From the NCBI RefSeq assembly GCF_009759665.1, contig NZ_WQNE01000011.1, positions 62,001 through 126,000 of the forward strand: a stretch of DNA of 64,000 nt, written 5' to 3'. The stretch's first letter is position 1, and each line of letters begins with the position of its first letter. Of this stretch, positions 35,453 through 44,078 are shown piece after piece. A program made the translations under genes and the position numbers. The DNA comes from Bradyrhizobium cajani. GTDB lineage: Bacteria; Pseudomonadota; Alphaproteobacteria; Rhizobiales; Xanthobacteraceae. Under the pieces are notes generated by a model that saw only the letters and a list, made by a program, of their open reading frames with translations, was not told where the DNA came from and did not search any database.

Positions 35453-36649
35453 CTACACCGCCCGCGCGTCATACGCGTACATGAAGTCCATGCCCTTGGC
35501 GCCGAGCGGCAGCAGCCATTTCAGCATCTGGTTGCGCATCCAGGCGCCGGTGGCGCTGAATTCGCGCTTGCTGTTGCCGTTGCGGCGCGCCATGGCGACG
35601 ATCTTCTCGGTGCGCGGGCGCCGCTCGGCCTCGAAAGCCTGGAAGGTGGCGCCGAGCTCCTGGCCCTCCTGCATCAGGCGCGCGAGCCGCATCGCATCCT
35701 CGAGCGCGAGCGAGGCGCCTTGGCCGGCATGGGGACTGGTCGCGTGTGCGGCATCGCCGATCAGCAGCGAGCGCTTGCGCGACCAGGTCGGCAATGTCGC
35801 GACGTCGAGCGTGTCGGTGACGACGATGTTTTCCGCGGCTTCGATGATGTCTGGGATCGGGTCGTGCCAGGCGCGGTGGAAGCCGCGCAAATGCTGCTTC
35901 AGCGTGGCGTGGTCGAGCGCGCGGAACATCGCCGCGTCCATGCCGTGCGCTGGCTGCGTGCTCCACCACATCACGCCGTCGTTCGGATCCGGGCTGCAAT
36001 AACCGTAGCCGAAGAAGCCGCTCTGGCCGAACGTGGTCTCGACGTGCCGGCCGATCGATCTACCGTCGAGCAGGGCGTGCGGCACGAAGCCGCCGAAGCC
36101 GATCAGTCCGGTGTCGAACGGCTGCGGCCCGTCCGGCACGACCTGGCGGCGCACGACCGAGTGCACGCCGTCGGCGCCGATCAGGAAGTCGCCTTCGGCC
36201 GTGGTGCCGTCGGCGAAATAGGCGATGATCGGCTGGTCGCCGCGGTCCTCGACCTTGATCAGGCGCTTCTCGAAATACAGCGAGACACAGGCGCACCAGG
36301 CCTTGTCGATCAGCATCTCGTTCAGCGTGGCGCGGCAGACATTGACCGCCGGCTGGCCGAAGCGCCGCTCCATGTCGCGGTTGATCGAGCCCAGCCTCTC
36401 GCCGCTCTGCGAATAGAAGTCGAAGGCCTCCGCGATCGAGCCGCGGCTGATCAGCTCGTTCGCAAGCCCGATCTCGTCCATCACATGCATGCCGTTCGGC
36501 GCGATCTGGAGGCCGCCGCCGATGCCTTTCGAATAGGGCCAGGCTTCGTAGATCGCGGACTCGATGCCGGCGCGGCGCAGCAGGATCGCGGCGACAGGCC
36601 CGGCGATGCCGGCGCCGATGATCAGGGCCTTGCGGGGACGGCTGGACAT
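35453..36649 (-). CDS. FAD-dependent monooxygenase (aromatic hydroxylase type)
   Basis: 398 aa. The dinucleotide-binding motif GAGIAG is at 12-17, a second motif DFLIGADGVHSVVRR in the middle, and the FAD ribityl motif LIGDAAHATSPHAGQG near residue 298. This is the class A flavin monooxygenase pattern; the substrate is probably aromatic. It is divergent from a MarR gene (36746), and a perfect 15-bp palindrome lies in the shared intergenic region, so it is probably MarR-controlled. Confidence 0.9.
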   Translation of the reverse strand: MSSRPRKALIIGAGIAGPVAAILLRRAGIESAIYEAWPYSKGIGGGLQIAPNGMHVMDEIGLANELISRGSIAEAFDFYSQSGERLGSINRDMERRFGQPAVNVCRATLNEMLIDKAWCACVSLYFEKRLIKVEDRGDQPIIAYFADGTTAEGDFLIGADGVHSVVRRQVVPDGPQPFDTGLIGFGGFVPHALLDGRSIGRHVETTFGQSGFFGYGYCSPDPNDGVMWWSTQPAHGMDAAMFRALDHATLKQHLRGFHRAWHDPIPDIIEAAENIVVTDTLDVATLPTWSRKRSLLIGDAAHATSPHAGQGASLALEDAMRLARLMQEGQELGATFQAFEAERRPRTEKIVAMARRNGNSKREFSATGAWMRNQMLKWLLPLGAKGMDFMYAYDARAV

Positions 36650-36701
36650 GGCTTGCTCCCGACGTTTCCGTGGTGCTAGGAGAAATTACGGTCGCTAAAT
36701 C

Positions 36702-36716
36702 TCTTAGTGACTAAGA
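36702..36716. promoter_or_regulatory. Perfect palindrome between the FAD monooxygenase and MarR genes
   Basis: TCTTAGT-G-ACTAAGA is a perfect 7-bp inverted repeat around one base, followed by TATATATC. It lies 53 bases from the monooxygenase start and 30 from the MarR start, the expected place for a MarR operator. Confidence 0.55.
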
Positions 36717-36745
36717 TATATATCGGGTAAGAGAAGAGGTCGGCC

Positions 36746-37267
36746 TTGTCAAGGACGAAGGCGCGCGCGGCGCTGTTGCGGGAGCTGGAGGAGGCGATGC
36801 GCAGGTCGTCCGCGCAAGGCGTGCTCTATGGCCAGACCGTTGCGAACGTTGCGGGAATTGCCAATTCCGACCTCGAATGCATGGACATCCTGTATCTCGA
36901 GGGACGCGTCACAGCAGGCCGGCTCGCGGAGGTCACGGGGCTGACGACCGGCGCCATCACGGGCGTCGTCGATCGGCTCGAGAAGGCCGGCCTCGTGCGC
37001 CGCGAGCGCGACGAGAAAGACCGCCGCAAGGTGTTCATTTCCGTCGTGCCGGAGACCGCGATGAAAATCGGCCAGCTCTACGTGCCGATGCAGCAGGCGA
37101 TGGAGAAGGTCTTTGGCGCCTATTCCGACGAGGAACTGCGCCTGCTGCTGCGCTTCGCGACCGAGGGCTACAAGGGCGTGCTCGCCGCAACGGAGGCGCT
37201 GAAGGGTCTGCTCGATACGCCGCCGGAGAAGCGGCCCGATCTCAAGCTGAAGAAGCTTCGTCGCTAG
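36746..37267 (+). CDS. MarR-family transcriptional regulator
   Basis: 173 aa with a TTG start after AGAGGTCGGCC. The winged helix reads VTAGRLAEVTGLTTGAITGV and VDRLEKAGLVRRERDEKDRRKV, typical of MarR. It is divergent from the FAD monooxygenase, and the shared region contains a perfect palindrome. Its 3' end overlaps the convergent O-antigen ligase gene by 26 bases. Confidence 0.9.
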   Translation: MSRTKARAALLRELEEAMRRSSAQGVLYGQTVANVAGIANSDLECMDILYLEGRVTAGRLAEVTGLTTGAITGVVDRLEKAGLVRRERDEKDRRKVFISVVPETAMKIGQLYVPMQQAMEKVFGAYSDEELRLLLRFATEGYKGVLAATEALKGLLDTPPEKRPDLKLKKLRR

Positions 37268-38495
37268 TTGTCTTATAGATCTGCGCGGCCGCGATCATGC
37301 CCCACATCGCGCCCAGCATCATCCAGAAATGACGCCAGTGGTCGGTGTCGATCACAAAGCTTTCGCCGACCGTGCCGATGAAGGCGGAGAAGATCGCGAG
37401 ATAGGCGCGCTGCCAGGGCACGCGGACGAAGACGTGCCGAAAGCCCATGATGACGGTGGTGAAGACCAGCGCGGGGTAGCACACGCCGGAGAGCCAGCCG
37501 CCGGACATGAAGGCGTTCAGGTAGGAGTTGTGGGTATCTTCGGGGAAGTAGCGGTGGAATTGCAAGGGACCGATGCCGAACGGCAGGTCGAGCGCCATCT
37601 CCGCACCCAGGATGTGCCGGCCGAACCGGCCGAAGCGGCCCTCGTCGTAGCTCTGGTCGAAGCTCGCGCGCTGCTTGAACATCTCGGCGGTGGAATCGAA
37701 TGACAGCAGCACTGCGATCAGCGCCAGGCCCAGCACCGCGGCGACGATCGCCATGACGACGATGCGCGAGCGCTGCGCGTTGGTGCGGCTGGTCAGCACC
37801 ATCAGCGCCAGCATGAAGGCGGAGGTCAGCACCAGGCCGCCCCAGGCGGCGCGGGAGAAGGCGAGCAGGATCGCCAGCGACATGATGCCGAAGGCGATGA
37901 CGTTGCGGAAGGCCTTGGCCAGCTTGTCCGACACAACGCTCTGGAGCGCGAACAGCGCCGGCAGGATCAGGAAGGCGCCGAGCACGTTCGGGTCCTTGAA
38001 CGTGCCACGCGCGCGCCCGTAGAGCGTGAGGAGGTCGTTTCCGCCGGGAACCAGATGGAAATAGCCGGCGACCGCCGACAGCGAGGCGACCATCGCGCCG
38101 ACCACGAGCCCCCGGCGCAGCATGTCGAGCCGGGCCGCGGTGTCCTCGGACGTGACCATCGCGAAGAACACCACGGTCACCGCCATGTACCAGGAGGTCG
38201 CGATCCAGCTCACGACCTCGGGCTGCTCGAACAGCGGGATCGCGCTGATCGTGTAGCCGACATTGAGCAGCACGAGCATCAGGATCAGCGGCATCAGAAC
38301 GAGCCGCAGGCGCAGGCCGGTGGCGAAGAAAGTGATGGTCGCGAGCAGCGTCGCGATCTCATACGGGCTCGGCTCGATGAAGACGATCGCGCCGGAGGCG
38401 CCGACCAGCCACACCAGCGCGCGCTGAAGCGCCAGCACGCCGGGCGCAGCCGGTGCGGCTACGTTCACTCCACCGGCTGTCGCCGCATACGTCAT
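37242..38495 (-). CDS. O-antigen ligase / Wzy-type polymerase family membrane protein
   Basis: 417 aa with 10-12 transmembrane segments. The Wzy_C-type central part with the periplasmic loop (about 165-320) includes LLTLYGRARGTFKDPNVLGA and FHRYFPEDTHNSYLNAFMSG, resembling O-antigen ligase/polymerase proteins that join or extend undecaprenyl-linked glycans. The ATG at 38495 is preferred to a GTG one codon earlier. It is the first of a polysaccharide cluster on this strand, upstream in order of the phosphoglycosyltransferase gene after a family 2 repeat. Whether it polymerises or ligates is not resolved. Confidence 0.82.
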   Translation of the reverse strand: MTYAATAGGVNVAAPAAPGVLALQRALVWLVGASGAIVFIEPSPYEIATLLATITFFATGLRLRLVLMPLILMLVLLNVGYTISAIPLFEQPEVVSWIATSWYMAVTVVFFAMVTSEDTAARLDMLRRGLVVGAMVASLSAVAGYFHLVPGGNDLLTLYGRARGTFKDPNVLGAFLILPALFALQSVVSDKLAKAFRNVIAFGIMSLAILLAFSRAAWGGLVLTSAFMLALMVLTSRTNAQRSRIVVMAIVAAVLGLALIAVLLSFDSTAEMFKQRASFDQSYDEGRFGRFGRHILGAEMALDLPFGIGPLQFHRYFPEDTHNSYLNAFMSGGWLSGVCYPALVFTTVIMGFRHVFVRVPWQRAYLAIFSAFIGTVGESFVIDTDHWRHFWMMLGAMWGMIAAAQIYKTTSDEASSA

Positions 38496-38538
38496 CACAC
38501 GCTCACACGCTCACGCTACTCGTACGCCACAAACACTG

Positions 38539-38647
38539 CTGTCATCGCCCGGCTTGACCGGGCGATCCAGTACTCCGCGGCGCGCGTTACAGGAAACGGC
38601 TGGCGCTGCGGCGTACTGGATGCCCCGGTCAAGCCGGGGCATGACGG
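38539..38647. repeat. Palindromic intergenic repeat, family 2, second copy
   Basis: CTGTCATCGCCCGGC ... GCCGGGGCATGACGG with internal GATCCAGTACTCCGC / GCGGCGTACTGGAT. Same design as 7540-7644. Confidence 0.85.
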
Positions 38648-38657
38648 AGAATTCAAC

Positions 38658-40205
38658 TCAATACGCGTTCTCGTTCTTGGTCAGCAGCGAGATCGGCGTC
38701 TTCAGGAGAATGACGAGATCGAACAGCACCGACCAGTTTTCGATGTAAAAGAGATCGAACTCGACGCGCTTCTGGATCTTCTCTTCGTTGTCGATCTCGC
38801 CGCGCCAGCCATTGACCTGGGCCCAGCCGGTGATGCCGGGCTTGACGCGGTGGCGGGCGAAATAGCCGTCCACGGCCTCGTCGAACAGGCGGCTCTGGAG
38901 CTTGCCCTGCACCGCATGCGGGCGCGGGCCGACCAGGGAGAGGTTGCCGGAGACGACCACGTTGAAGAGCTGCGGCAGCTCGTCGAGGCTGGTCTTGCGG
39001 ATGAAGCGGCCGACGCGGGTGACACGCGGATCGTTCCTGGTCACGACCTTGGAGGCGGTCGGATCGGCCTGATGGTGGTACATCGAGCGGAACTTGTAGA
39101 CGTCGATGCGCTCGTTGTTGAAGCCGAAACGCTTCTGGCGGAACAGCACCGGGCCGGGGCTGTCGAGCTTCACCGCGATCGCCACCAAGGCCATCACCGG
39201 CAGGGCTGCGAGCAGGGCGAGGCCGCCGACGATGCGGTCGAACAGCCATTTCATCACCAGATCCCAGTCGGTGATCGGCGCCTCGAACATGTCGAGCGTC
39301 GGCACCTCGCCGAGATAGGAGTAGGAGCGGGGCCGGAAGCGCAGCTTGTTGGTGTGCGCGGAGAGGCGGATGTCGACCGGCAGCACCCAGAGCTTCTTCA
39401 GCATCTCCAGGATGCGCGTCTCCGCCGAGATCGGCAGAGCGAAGAGGACGAGATCGACGCGGGTCCGGCGAGCGAACTCGACGATGTCGTCGACCTTGCC
39501 GAGCTTGCGCGCGCCCGCGCAGGTGTCGAGCGCGCGGCTGTCGTTGCGGTCGTCGAACACGCCGAGCACGTGGATGTCGGAATCCTCCTGCGCATTCAGC
39601 GCCTCGACCAGCTGCTCGCCGTTGCTGTCGGAGCCGACGATGATGGTGCGGCGGTCGAGCCGGCCCTGGCGCGCCCAGGCGCGGACCAGCGAGCGCAGCA
39701 CCAGACGTTCGCAGACGAGCGCGGCGAGCCCAAGGAAATAGAAGGCAGCAAGCCACAGCCGCGACATTTCGCTGCCGAACTTGGCGAAGAAGGAGACGCC
39801 GATGAACAGCAAAAAGACGAACGACCAGGACGAGATCATTCGCGTCATCTGCCGCAGCTGCCCACGGAACAGTTGCACCTGATAGAGGTCGGCGGCCTGG
39901 AAGCAGACCACGGCGGCGACCGCGACGGCGACGATCTCCGCAGGGTAAACCCAGCTGAAGCCGGCGAGCGGCATGACATAGCCGACATAGACGGCGATGC
40001 CGACGAGGCTCAGCAGCGCGAAATCGACCGCGCGGACGATGCCGGCAATCACGATTGGCGAATAGGCGCGGGCGACCTTCTGGTTGACGACCTCGAGCGC
40101 AGCGGGCGAGAGCCGGCGGCGGCGCTCCACGAACGGTTGGTCAGCGGGCTTCGCAGCGGCGCTGGTCGCGGCATCGAGCATCGAGCGTGCGTTGAGCGGT
40201 TCCAC
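38658..40205 (-). CDS. Undecaprenyl-phosphate sugar phosphotransferase (WcaJ-like)
   Basis: About 515 aa from a GTG at 40205; an ATG at 40181 or a start at 40262 are alternatives, and none has a clear ribosome binding site. Four or five N-terminal transmembrane helices (about 50-150) and a nucleotide-binding-like middle domain (TIIVGSDSNGEQLVEAL) precede the C-terminal sugar transferase domain: KLDSPGPVLFRQKRFGF, VYKFRSMYHH, RKTSLDELPQLFNV, NLSLVGPRPH and KPGITGWAQVNGWRG. This type transfers glucose- or galactose-phosphate to undecaprenyl phosphate, starting a repeat unit at the inner membrane. Confidence 0.92.
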   Translation of the reverse strand: MEPLNARSMLDAATSAAAKPADQPFVERRRRLSPAALEVVNQKVARAYSPIVIAGIVRAVDFALLSLVGIAVYVGYVMPLAGFSWVYPAEIVAVAVAAVVCFQAADLYQVQLFRGQLRQMTRMISSWSFVFLLFIGVSFFAKFGSEMSRLWLAAFYFLGLAALVCERLVLRSLVRAWARQGRLDRRTIIVGSDSNGEQLVEALNAQEDSDIHVLGVFDDRNDSRALDTCAGARKLGKVDDIVEFARRTRVDLVLFALPISAETRILEMLKKLWVLPVDIRLSAHTNKLRFRPRSYSYLGEVPTLDMFEAPITDWDLVMKWLFDRIVGGLALLAALPVMALVAIAVKLDSPGPVLFRQKRFGFNNERIDVYKFRSMYHHQADPTASKVVTRNDPRVTRVGRFIRKTSLDELPQLFNVVVSGNLSLVGPRPHAVQGKLQSRLFDEAVDGYFARHRVKPGITGWAQVNGWRGEIDNEEKIQKRVEFDLFYIENWSVLFDLVILLKTPISLLTKNENAY

Positions 40206-40322
40206 GGGCGTCCACGTCCATTCCAAAGACCCGCGGGCACGGCCTTGCGCCCCGGGCAGCATCCCCTGGGACTTCGATTACCGAACAAATCGGAAGATTT
40301 TCTAAAGCGCTCTTAAGGTTGG

Positions 40323-41456
40323 TTAGTGATTGGTAAAGGCGTCCCGATAGCCCGCGAGCACGCCATCGACCATCGCCTGCTGGGAGAAATGCGCGGAGAT
40401 GCGTTCGCGCAAGGAGACTGCACGCTGCGTGGTTCCTTGCGGGTTGTCGAGTGCGGCGGCAATCGCCTCAGCCATGGCCTCCGCGTTGCTTGCGGCGAAC
40501 AGGGCGGGGCTCTCGGGTCCGAAGATTTCGGGGATGCCGCCGACGCGCGCGGCGATCATGGGAATACCGGCTGCGCCCGCCTCGATCACGACATAAGGCA
40601 TGGAATCGCCGCGCGACGGCACGACCAGGAGACGGCCCTTCGAGAAGCCGTAGCGCGCCTTGACGTGGCCGATGAAGCGGATCGCGTTCGTGAGGCCGAG
40701 TTTCTCGACCTGCGCCTTCAACGCCGCGGTTTCCTCGCCGTCGCCGCCCAGCGTCAGCGTGACCTTCCTGCCGCCCTCGTGCAGGCGGGCCACCGCATCA
40801 ACCAGCAGATCCGCGCCCTTGATGTGCCTGAACTCACCGACATAGGCGAGATCGGTGGCATCGTCGGCGGTGACGACCGGCTCGAATTCCTCCGGCGTCA
40901 CGCCGTTGAACACGCAATGCACGACGCCCTTGGGCTTGCCGACGATGCGCTGATAGGTGTCGCGGGCAAAGGCGCTCTCGAACAGGAACAGGTCCGTCGC
41001 ATCCATCAGCGTGCGTTCGAGCCGCGCGTAGAACTCGCCCTTGAAGGTGTTGAGCGGATAATGCAGCGAGCCGCCATGCGGCGTGTAGATGCGGATAGTG
41101 TCGTCCGAGCGCCGCCGCATGCGGACGAAGGCGCCGGCCTTGGCGCCGTGGCCGTGCATCACGTCGGGCTTGAGCTCGCCGATCAGGCGTCGCATGCGCA
41201 GCCACACCATGACGTCGTCGGGGGACGGTTCGCGCCGGATCGCCAGCCGGTGCACGCCGAGCTTCAGCCGTGGCGCGAGCTCGGCAAGGGCCTTTTCCGC
41301 GCGCTCGCCGCCGGTAAGGCTGTCGGCGAGGATGCCGACGTGGTGACCGCGATCGACCTGGCCGTTGGCGAGATCGAGGATATGGCGAAAGATGCCCCCG
41401 ACGGGCGCGCGCACGGCGTGCAGGATGCGAAGCGGCTGATCGGGAGAGGGGGGCAT
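40323..41456 (-). CDS. Glycosyltransferase family 4
   Basis: 377 aa. The GT-B fold has the N-terminal GGIFRHILDLANG loop and the C-terminal GT4 signature LAYVGEFRHIKGADLLVDAV, SRGDSMPYVVIEAGAAGIPM with the E-x7-E element, IAARVGGIPEI. The start ATG at 41456 follows GGGGG-type sequence. It adds a sugar to a lipid-linked intermediate; which sugar is unknown. It lies next to the initiating transferase in the polysaccharide cluster, on the same strand but about 118 bases apart. Confidence 0.9.
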   Translation of the reverse strand: MPPSPDQPLRILHAVRAPVGGIFRHILDLANGQVDRGHHVGILADSLTGGERAEKALAELAPRLKLGVHRLAIRREPSPDDVMVWLRMRRLIGELKPDVMHGHGAKAGAFVRMRRRSDDTIRIYTPHGGSLHYPLNTFKGEFYARLERTLMDATDLFLFESAFARDTYQRIVGKPKGVVHCVFNGVTPEEFEPVVTADDATDLAYVGEFRHIKGADLLVDAVARLHEGGRKVTLTLGGDGEETAALKAQVEKLGLTNAIRFIGHVKARYGFSKGRLLVVPSRGDSMPYVVIEAGAAGIPMIAARVGGIPEIFGPESPALFAASNAEAMAEAIAAALDNPQGTTQRAVSLRERISAHFSQQAMVDGVLAGYRDAFTNH

Positions 41457-41635
41457 GGACGCCGGACAATTTTGCGAAATATCGAGACGGATTAAGAGCC
41501 CTCGTGGTTAACAAACGATGACGGCGATGCGGGCTGCGCGTCACAGCGGAGCGCGATTAACCCAGCGGCAACCTTAATGGAGTGTAATCGTCCCGGTTGA
41601 GGTAGAGTCGCAGCGTTGCCCTGCGGGAGTGTTCG

Positions 41636-43906
41636 ATGCGTTTAGCGTTCTGGCGTGCCGGCAAGGACAAGGCGGTGGTCGAGCGGGCTGTTTCGAAGTC
41701 CAAAGCCGAAGCCAAGACCAAGGTTGAGTCCAAGGTTGAGGCCAAGCTCGAAGCAAGGCCTGCGCCCGTTGCCGCGAAGCAGGCGCCAGCCGAGTCCGGT
41801 GACATCGATCTGCATGCGCTGGGGTCCGCATTGGCCCGCAAGCGCGGCTGGATCATCGTGCCGACGGTGCTGGCGCTCGTCGCCTCCGTCGCCGCCGTCA
41901 ATCTCGTTACGCCGCGCTACAAGTCTGAAACCCGTATCCTGATCGACGGCCGCGAGAACGTGTTCCTGCGGCCGAACAGCGACCGCACCGAGGAGCGCCA
42001 GGCACTCGACGCCGAGGCCGTGACCAGCCAGGTGCAGCTGGTGCTGTCGCGCGATCTGGCGCGCGAGATCATCAGGAAGAACAAGCTTGCGGAGCGGCCG
42101 GAATTCGATCCGGTGCTGCAAGGCATCTCGCCGCTGAAGTCGCTGGCGGCGATGATCGGCATCGTCCGCGATCCGTTCTCGATGACGCCGGAAGAGCGCG
42201 TGCTGGACTCCTACTACGAACGTCTCCAGGCCTACGCCGTCGACAAGTCGCGCGTGATCGTGGTCGAATTCCAGTCCGCCGATCCGGAGCTTGCCGCCCG
42301 CGTCGCCAATTCGATCGCCGACGGCTATCTCGTGCTCCAGCAAGGGGCGCGCCAGGAGCAGGCCAAGAACGCCAGCCAATGGCTCGCGGGCGAGATCGAG
42401 AGTTTGCGCAAGAAGGTCTCCGACGCCGAAGCCCGGGTCGAAGACTTTCGTTCCAAGTCGAGCCTGTTTATCGGCACCAACAACACCACGCTGTCGAACC
42501 AGCAGATGGGCGAGGTCAACACCCAGCTCAACAATGCGCGCGCGTTGAAGGCCGATGCCGAAGCCAAGGCGCGCCTGATCCGCGAAATGCTCCAGAGCGG
42601 TAAACCGATCGAGGCCTCCGAGGTGCTGAACTCCGAGCTGGTGCGACGGTTGTCGGAGCAGCGCGTGACGCTGCGCGCCCAGCTTGCCGAACAATCCTCG
42701 ACGCTGCTCGGCAACCATCCGCGCATCAAGGAGTTGAAGGCCCAGCTCGGCGATCTCGACACCCAGATCCGCGACGAAGCCAGCAAGATTTCGCGCTCGC
42801 TGGAGAATGACGCGCGGATCGCCAGCGGCCGGGTCGATAGCCTGACCGCGAGCCTCGAACAGCTCAAGAAGCAGGCGACCTCGACAAATGGCCAGGACGT
42901 CCAGCTTCGCGCGCTCGAGCGCGAGGCCAAGGCCCAGCGCGACCTGCTCGAGACGTATCTCGCCAAATACCGCGAGGCCAACACCCGCGAGACCATCGAC
43001 ACCGCGCCGACGGACGGCCGGATCATCTCGCGCGCCATCGTCTCGAACACGCCGGCCTATCCGAAGAAGCTGCCGATCGTGCTGATCGCGACGATCGCGA
43101 CGCTGCTGCTCTCGTCCGGCGTCGTCGTCACCGGCGAGTTGTTGCGCCAGACCGCGCCGCGCGCGGTTGCCGCGCTCGCCCCGGCGCAAGCTCAGCCGCA
43201 GGCGACAATTCGCCACGAACCGGTGGTCGAGCCGGTCGTCGCCCCCGTGATGGAAGAGCCCGCGCCGCTTCAGCCGGAGATGGCGAGCGATGCCGATGTC
43301 AGCGAATTCGCCGAGATCGAACGCCTGGCCGACAGCCTGCGCGCCGCGGGAGCGGCCGCGAAGAAGGTGACGGTGCTCGGCACCGCATCGGGCGAAACCG
43401 TCACGTTGTCGACGCTGACGCTCGCCCGGCATCTGGCGCGCGATGCGCGCGTCGTCGTGGTGGATCTCGCGGCGTCCTCGCCGACGATTGCCGCAGTGTC
43501 GGTCGATGCTTCCGCGCCCGGCCTTGCCGAGCTGATGCAGGGCGAAGCCTCGTTTGCGCAAGTCATCACCCGGGACAAGCTGTCGCGGCTGCATCTGGTC
43601 ATGGCCGGCCGCCCCGGCTTCGACCGCAGCCTGCTGCAATCGCCGCGGGTGACGCTCGCGATCGACGCGCTGCTGCGCGCCTACGACCACGTGCTGCTCG
43701 ATGCCGGCAGCGCTTCGGACCTCCCGGCGGAACTGCTGACGGCGCATGCCCGCGCCGTCGTGGTGCCCGACGCGTCGATGACGGCGGACGCGCGCACGCT
43801 GATGTGCGAGCAGCTCAAGGCGGTCGGCTTCAGCGAGGTGACGATGCTGAGCAGGCCGGTGCAGCCGTCGAATGCGGTGGAGACGCCGCGCGTGGTGGCG
43901 GCGTAG
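41636..43906 (+). CDS. Wzz/BY-kinase-like exopolysaccharide transport protein with degenerate kinase domain
   Basis: 756 aa. N-terminal cytoplasmic tail, a first helix near 75-95 (GWIIVPTVLALVASVAAVNL), a long periplasmic coiled coil (about 250-460, Wzz fold), a second helix near 480-502, and a C-terminal kinase-like domain. The Walker A position reads VLGTASGETVTLSTLT (580-595) without the GK-S/T. The Walker A' DADLRRP position is DLAASSP, and there is no tyrosine cluster at the end. It probably controls polysaccharide export or chain length without autophosphorylation (inference). The start follows GGGAGTGTTCG. Confidence 0.88.
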   Translation: MRLAFWRAGKDKAVVERAVSKSKAEAKTKVESKVEAKLEARPAPVAAKQAPAESGDIDLHALGSALARKRGWIIVPTVLALVASVAAVNLVTPRYKSETRILIDGRENVFLRPNSDRTEERQALDAEAVTSQVQLVLSRDLAREIIRKNKLAERPEFDPVLQGISPLKSLAAMIGIVRDPFSMTPEERVLDSYYERLQAYAVDKSRVIVVEFQSADPELAARVANSIADGYLVLQQGARQEQAKNASQWLAGEIESLRKKVSDAEARVEDFRSKSSLFIGTNNTTLSNQQMGEVNTQLNNARALKADAEAKARLIREMLQSGKPIEASEVLNSELVRRLSEQRVTLRAQLAEQSSTLLGNHPRIKELKAQLGDLDTQIRDEASKISRSLENDARIASGRVDSLTASLEQLKKQATSTNGQDVQLRALEREAKAQRDLLETYLAKYREANTRETIDTAPTDGRIISRAIVSNTPAYPKKLPIVLIATIATLLLSSGVVVTGELLRQTAPRAVAALAPAQAQPQATIRHEPVVEPVVAPVMEEPAPLQPEMASDADVSEFAEIERLADSLRAAGAAAKKVTVLGTASGETVTLSTLTLARHLARDARVVVVDLAASSPTIAAVSVDASAPGLAELMQGEASFAQVITRDKLSRLHLVMAGRPGFDRSLLQSPRVTLAIDALLRAYDHVLLDAGSASDLPAELLTAHARAVVVPDASMTADARTLMCEQLKAVGFSEVTMLSRPVQPSNAVETPRVVAA

Positions 43907-43914
43907 CTTTCTTA

Positions 43915-44052
43915 CCCTCTCCCCTTGTGGGAGAGGGTGGCTTCGCGAAGCGAAGGCGGGTGAGGGGTCTCTATCCTCACGAATAGTCTGGCGAGTGGAG
44001 AGAACCCCTCATCCGGCGCTTCGCGCCACCTTCTCCCACAAGGGGAGAAGGG
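43915..44052. repeat. Palindromic intergenic repeat pair, family 4
   Basis: CCCTCTCCCCTTGTGGGAGAGGG hairpin at the left and CCTTCTCCCACAAGGGGAGAAGGG at the right, with GGCTTCGCGAAGCGAAGGCGGGTGAGGGG between. It lies between the Wzz-like gene and the convergent acyltransferase gene. Confidence 0.85.
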
Positions 44053-44078
44053 AAGGGCAGCTCGCGAGCGGAGAATTG

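Noticed and set aside
38055..40316. Very long frame antisense to the O-antigen ligase and phosphoglycosyltransferase genes
   Set aside because: It spans two real genes and a repeat, has no recognisable domain, and is of antisense-shadow composition.
41642..43747. Long frame antisense to the Wzz-like gene
   Set aside because: Arg/His/Asp-rich shadow without start signal.
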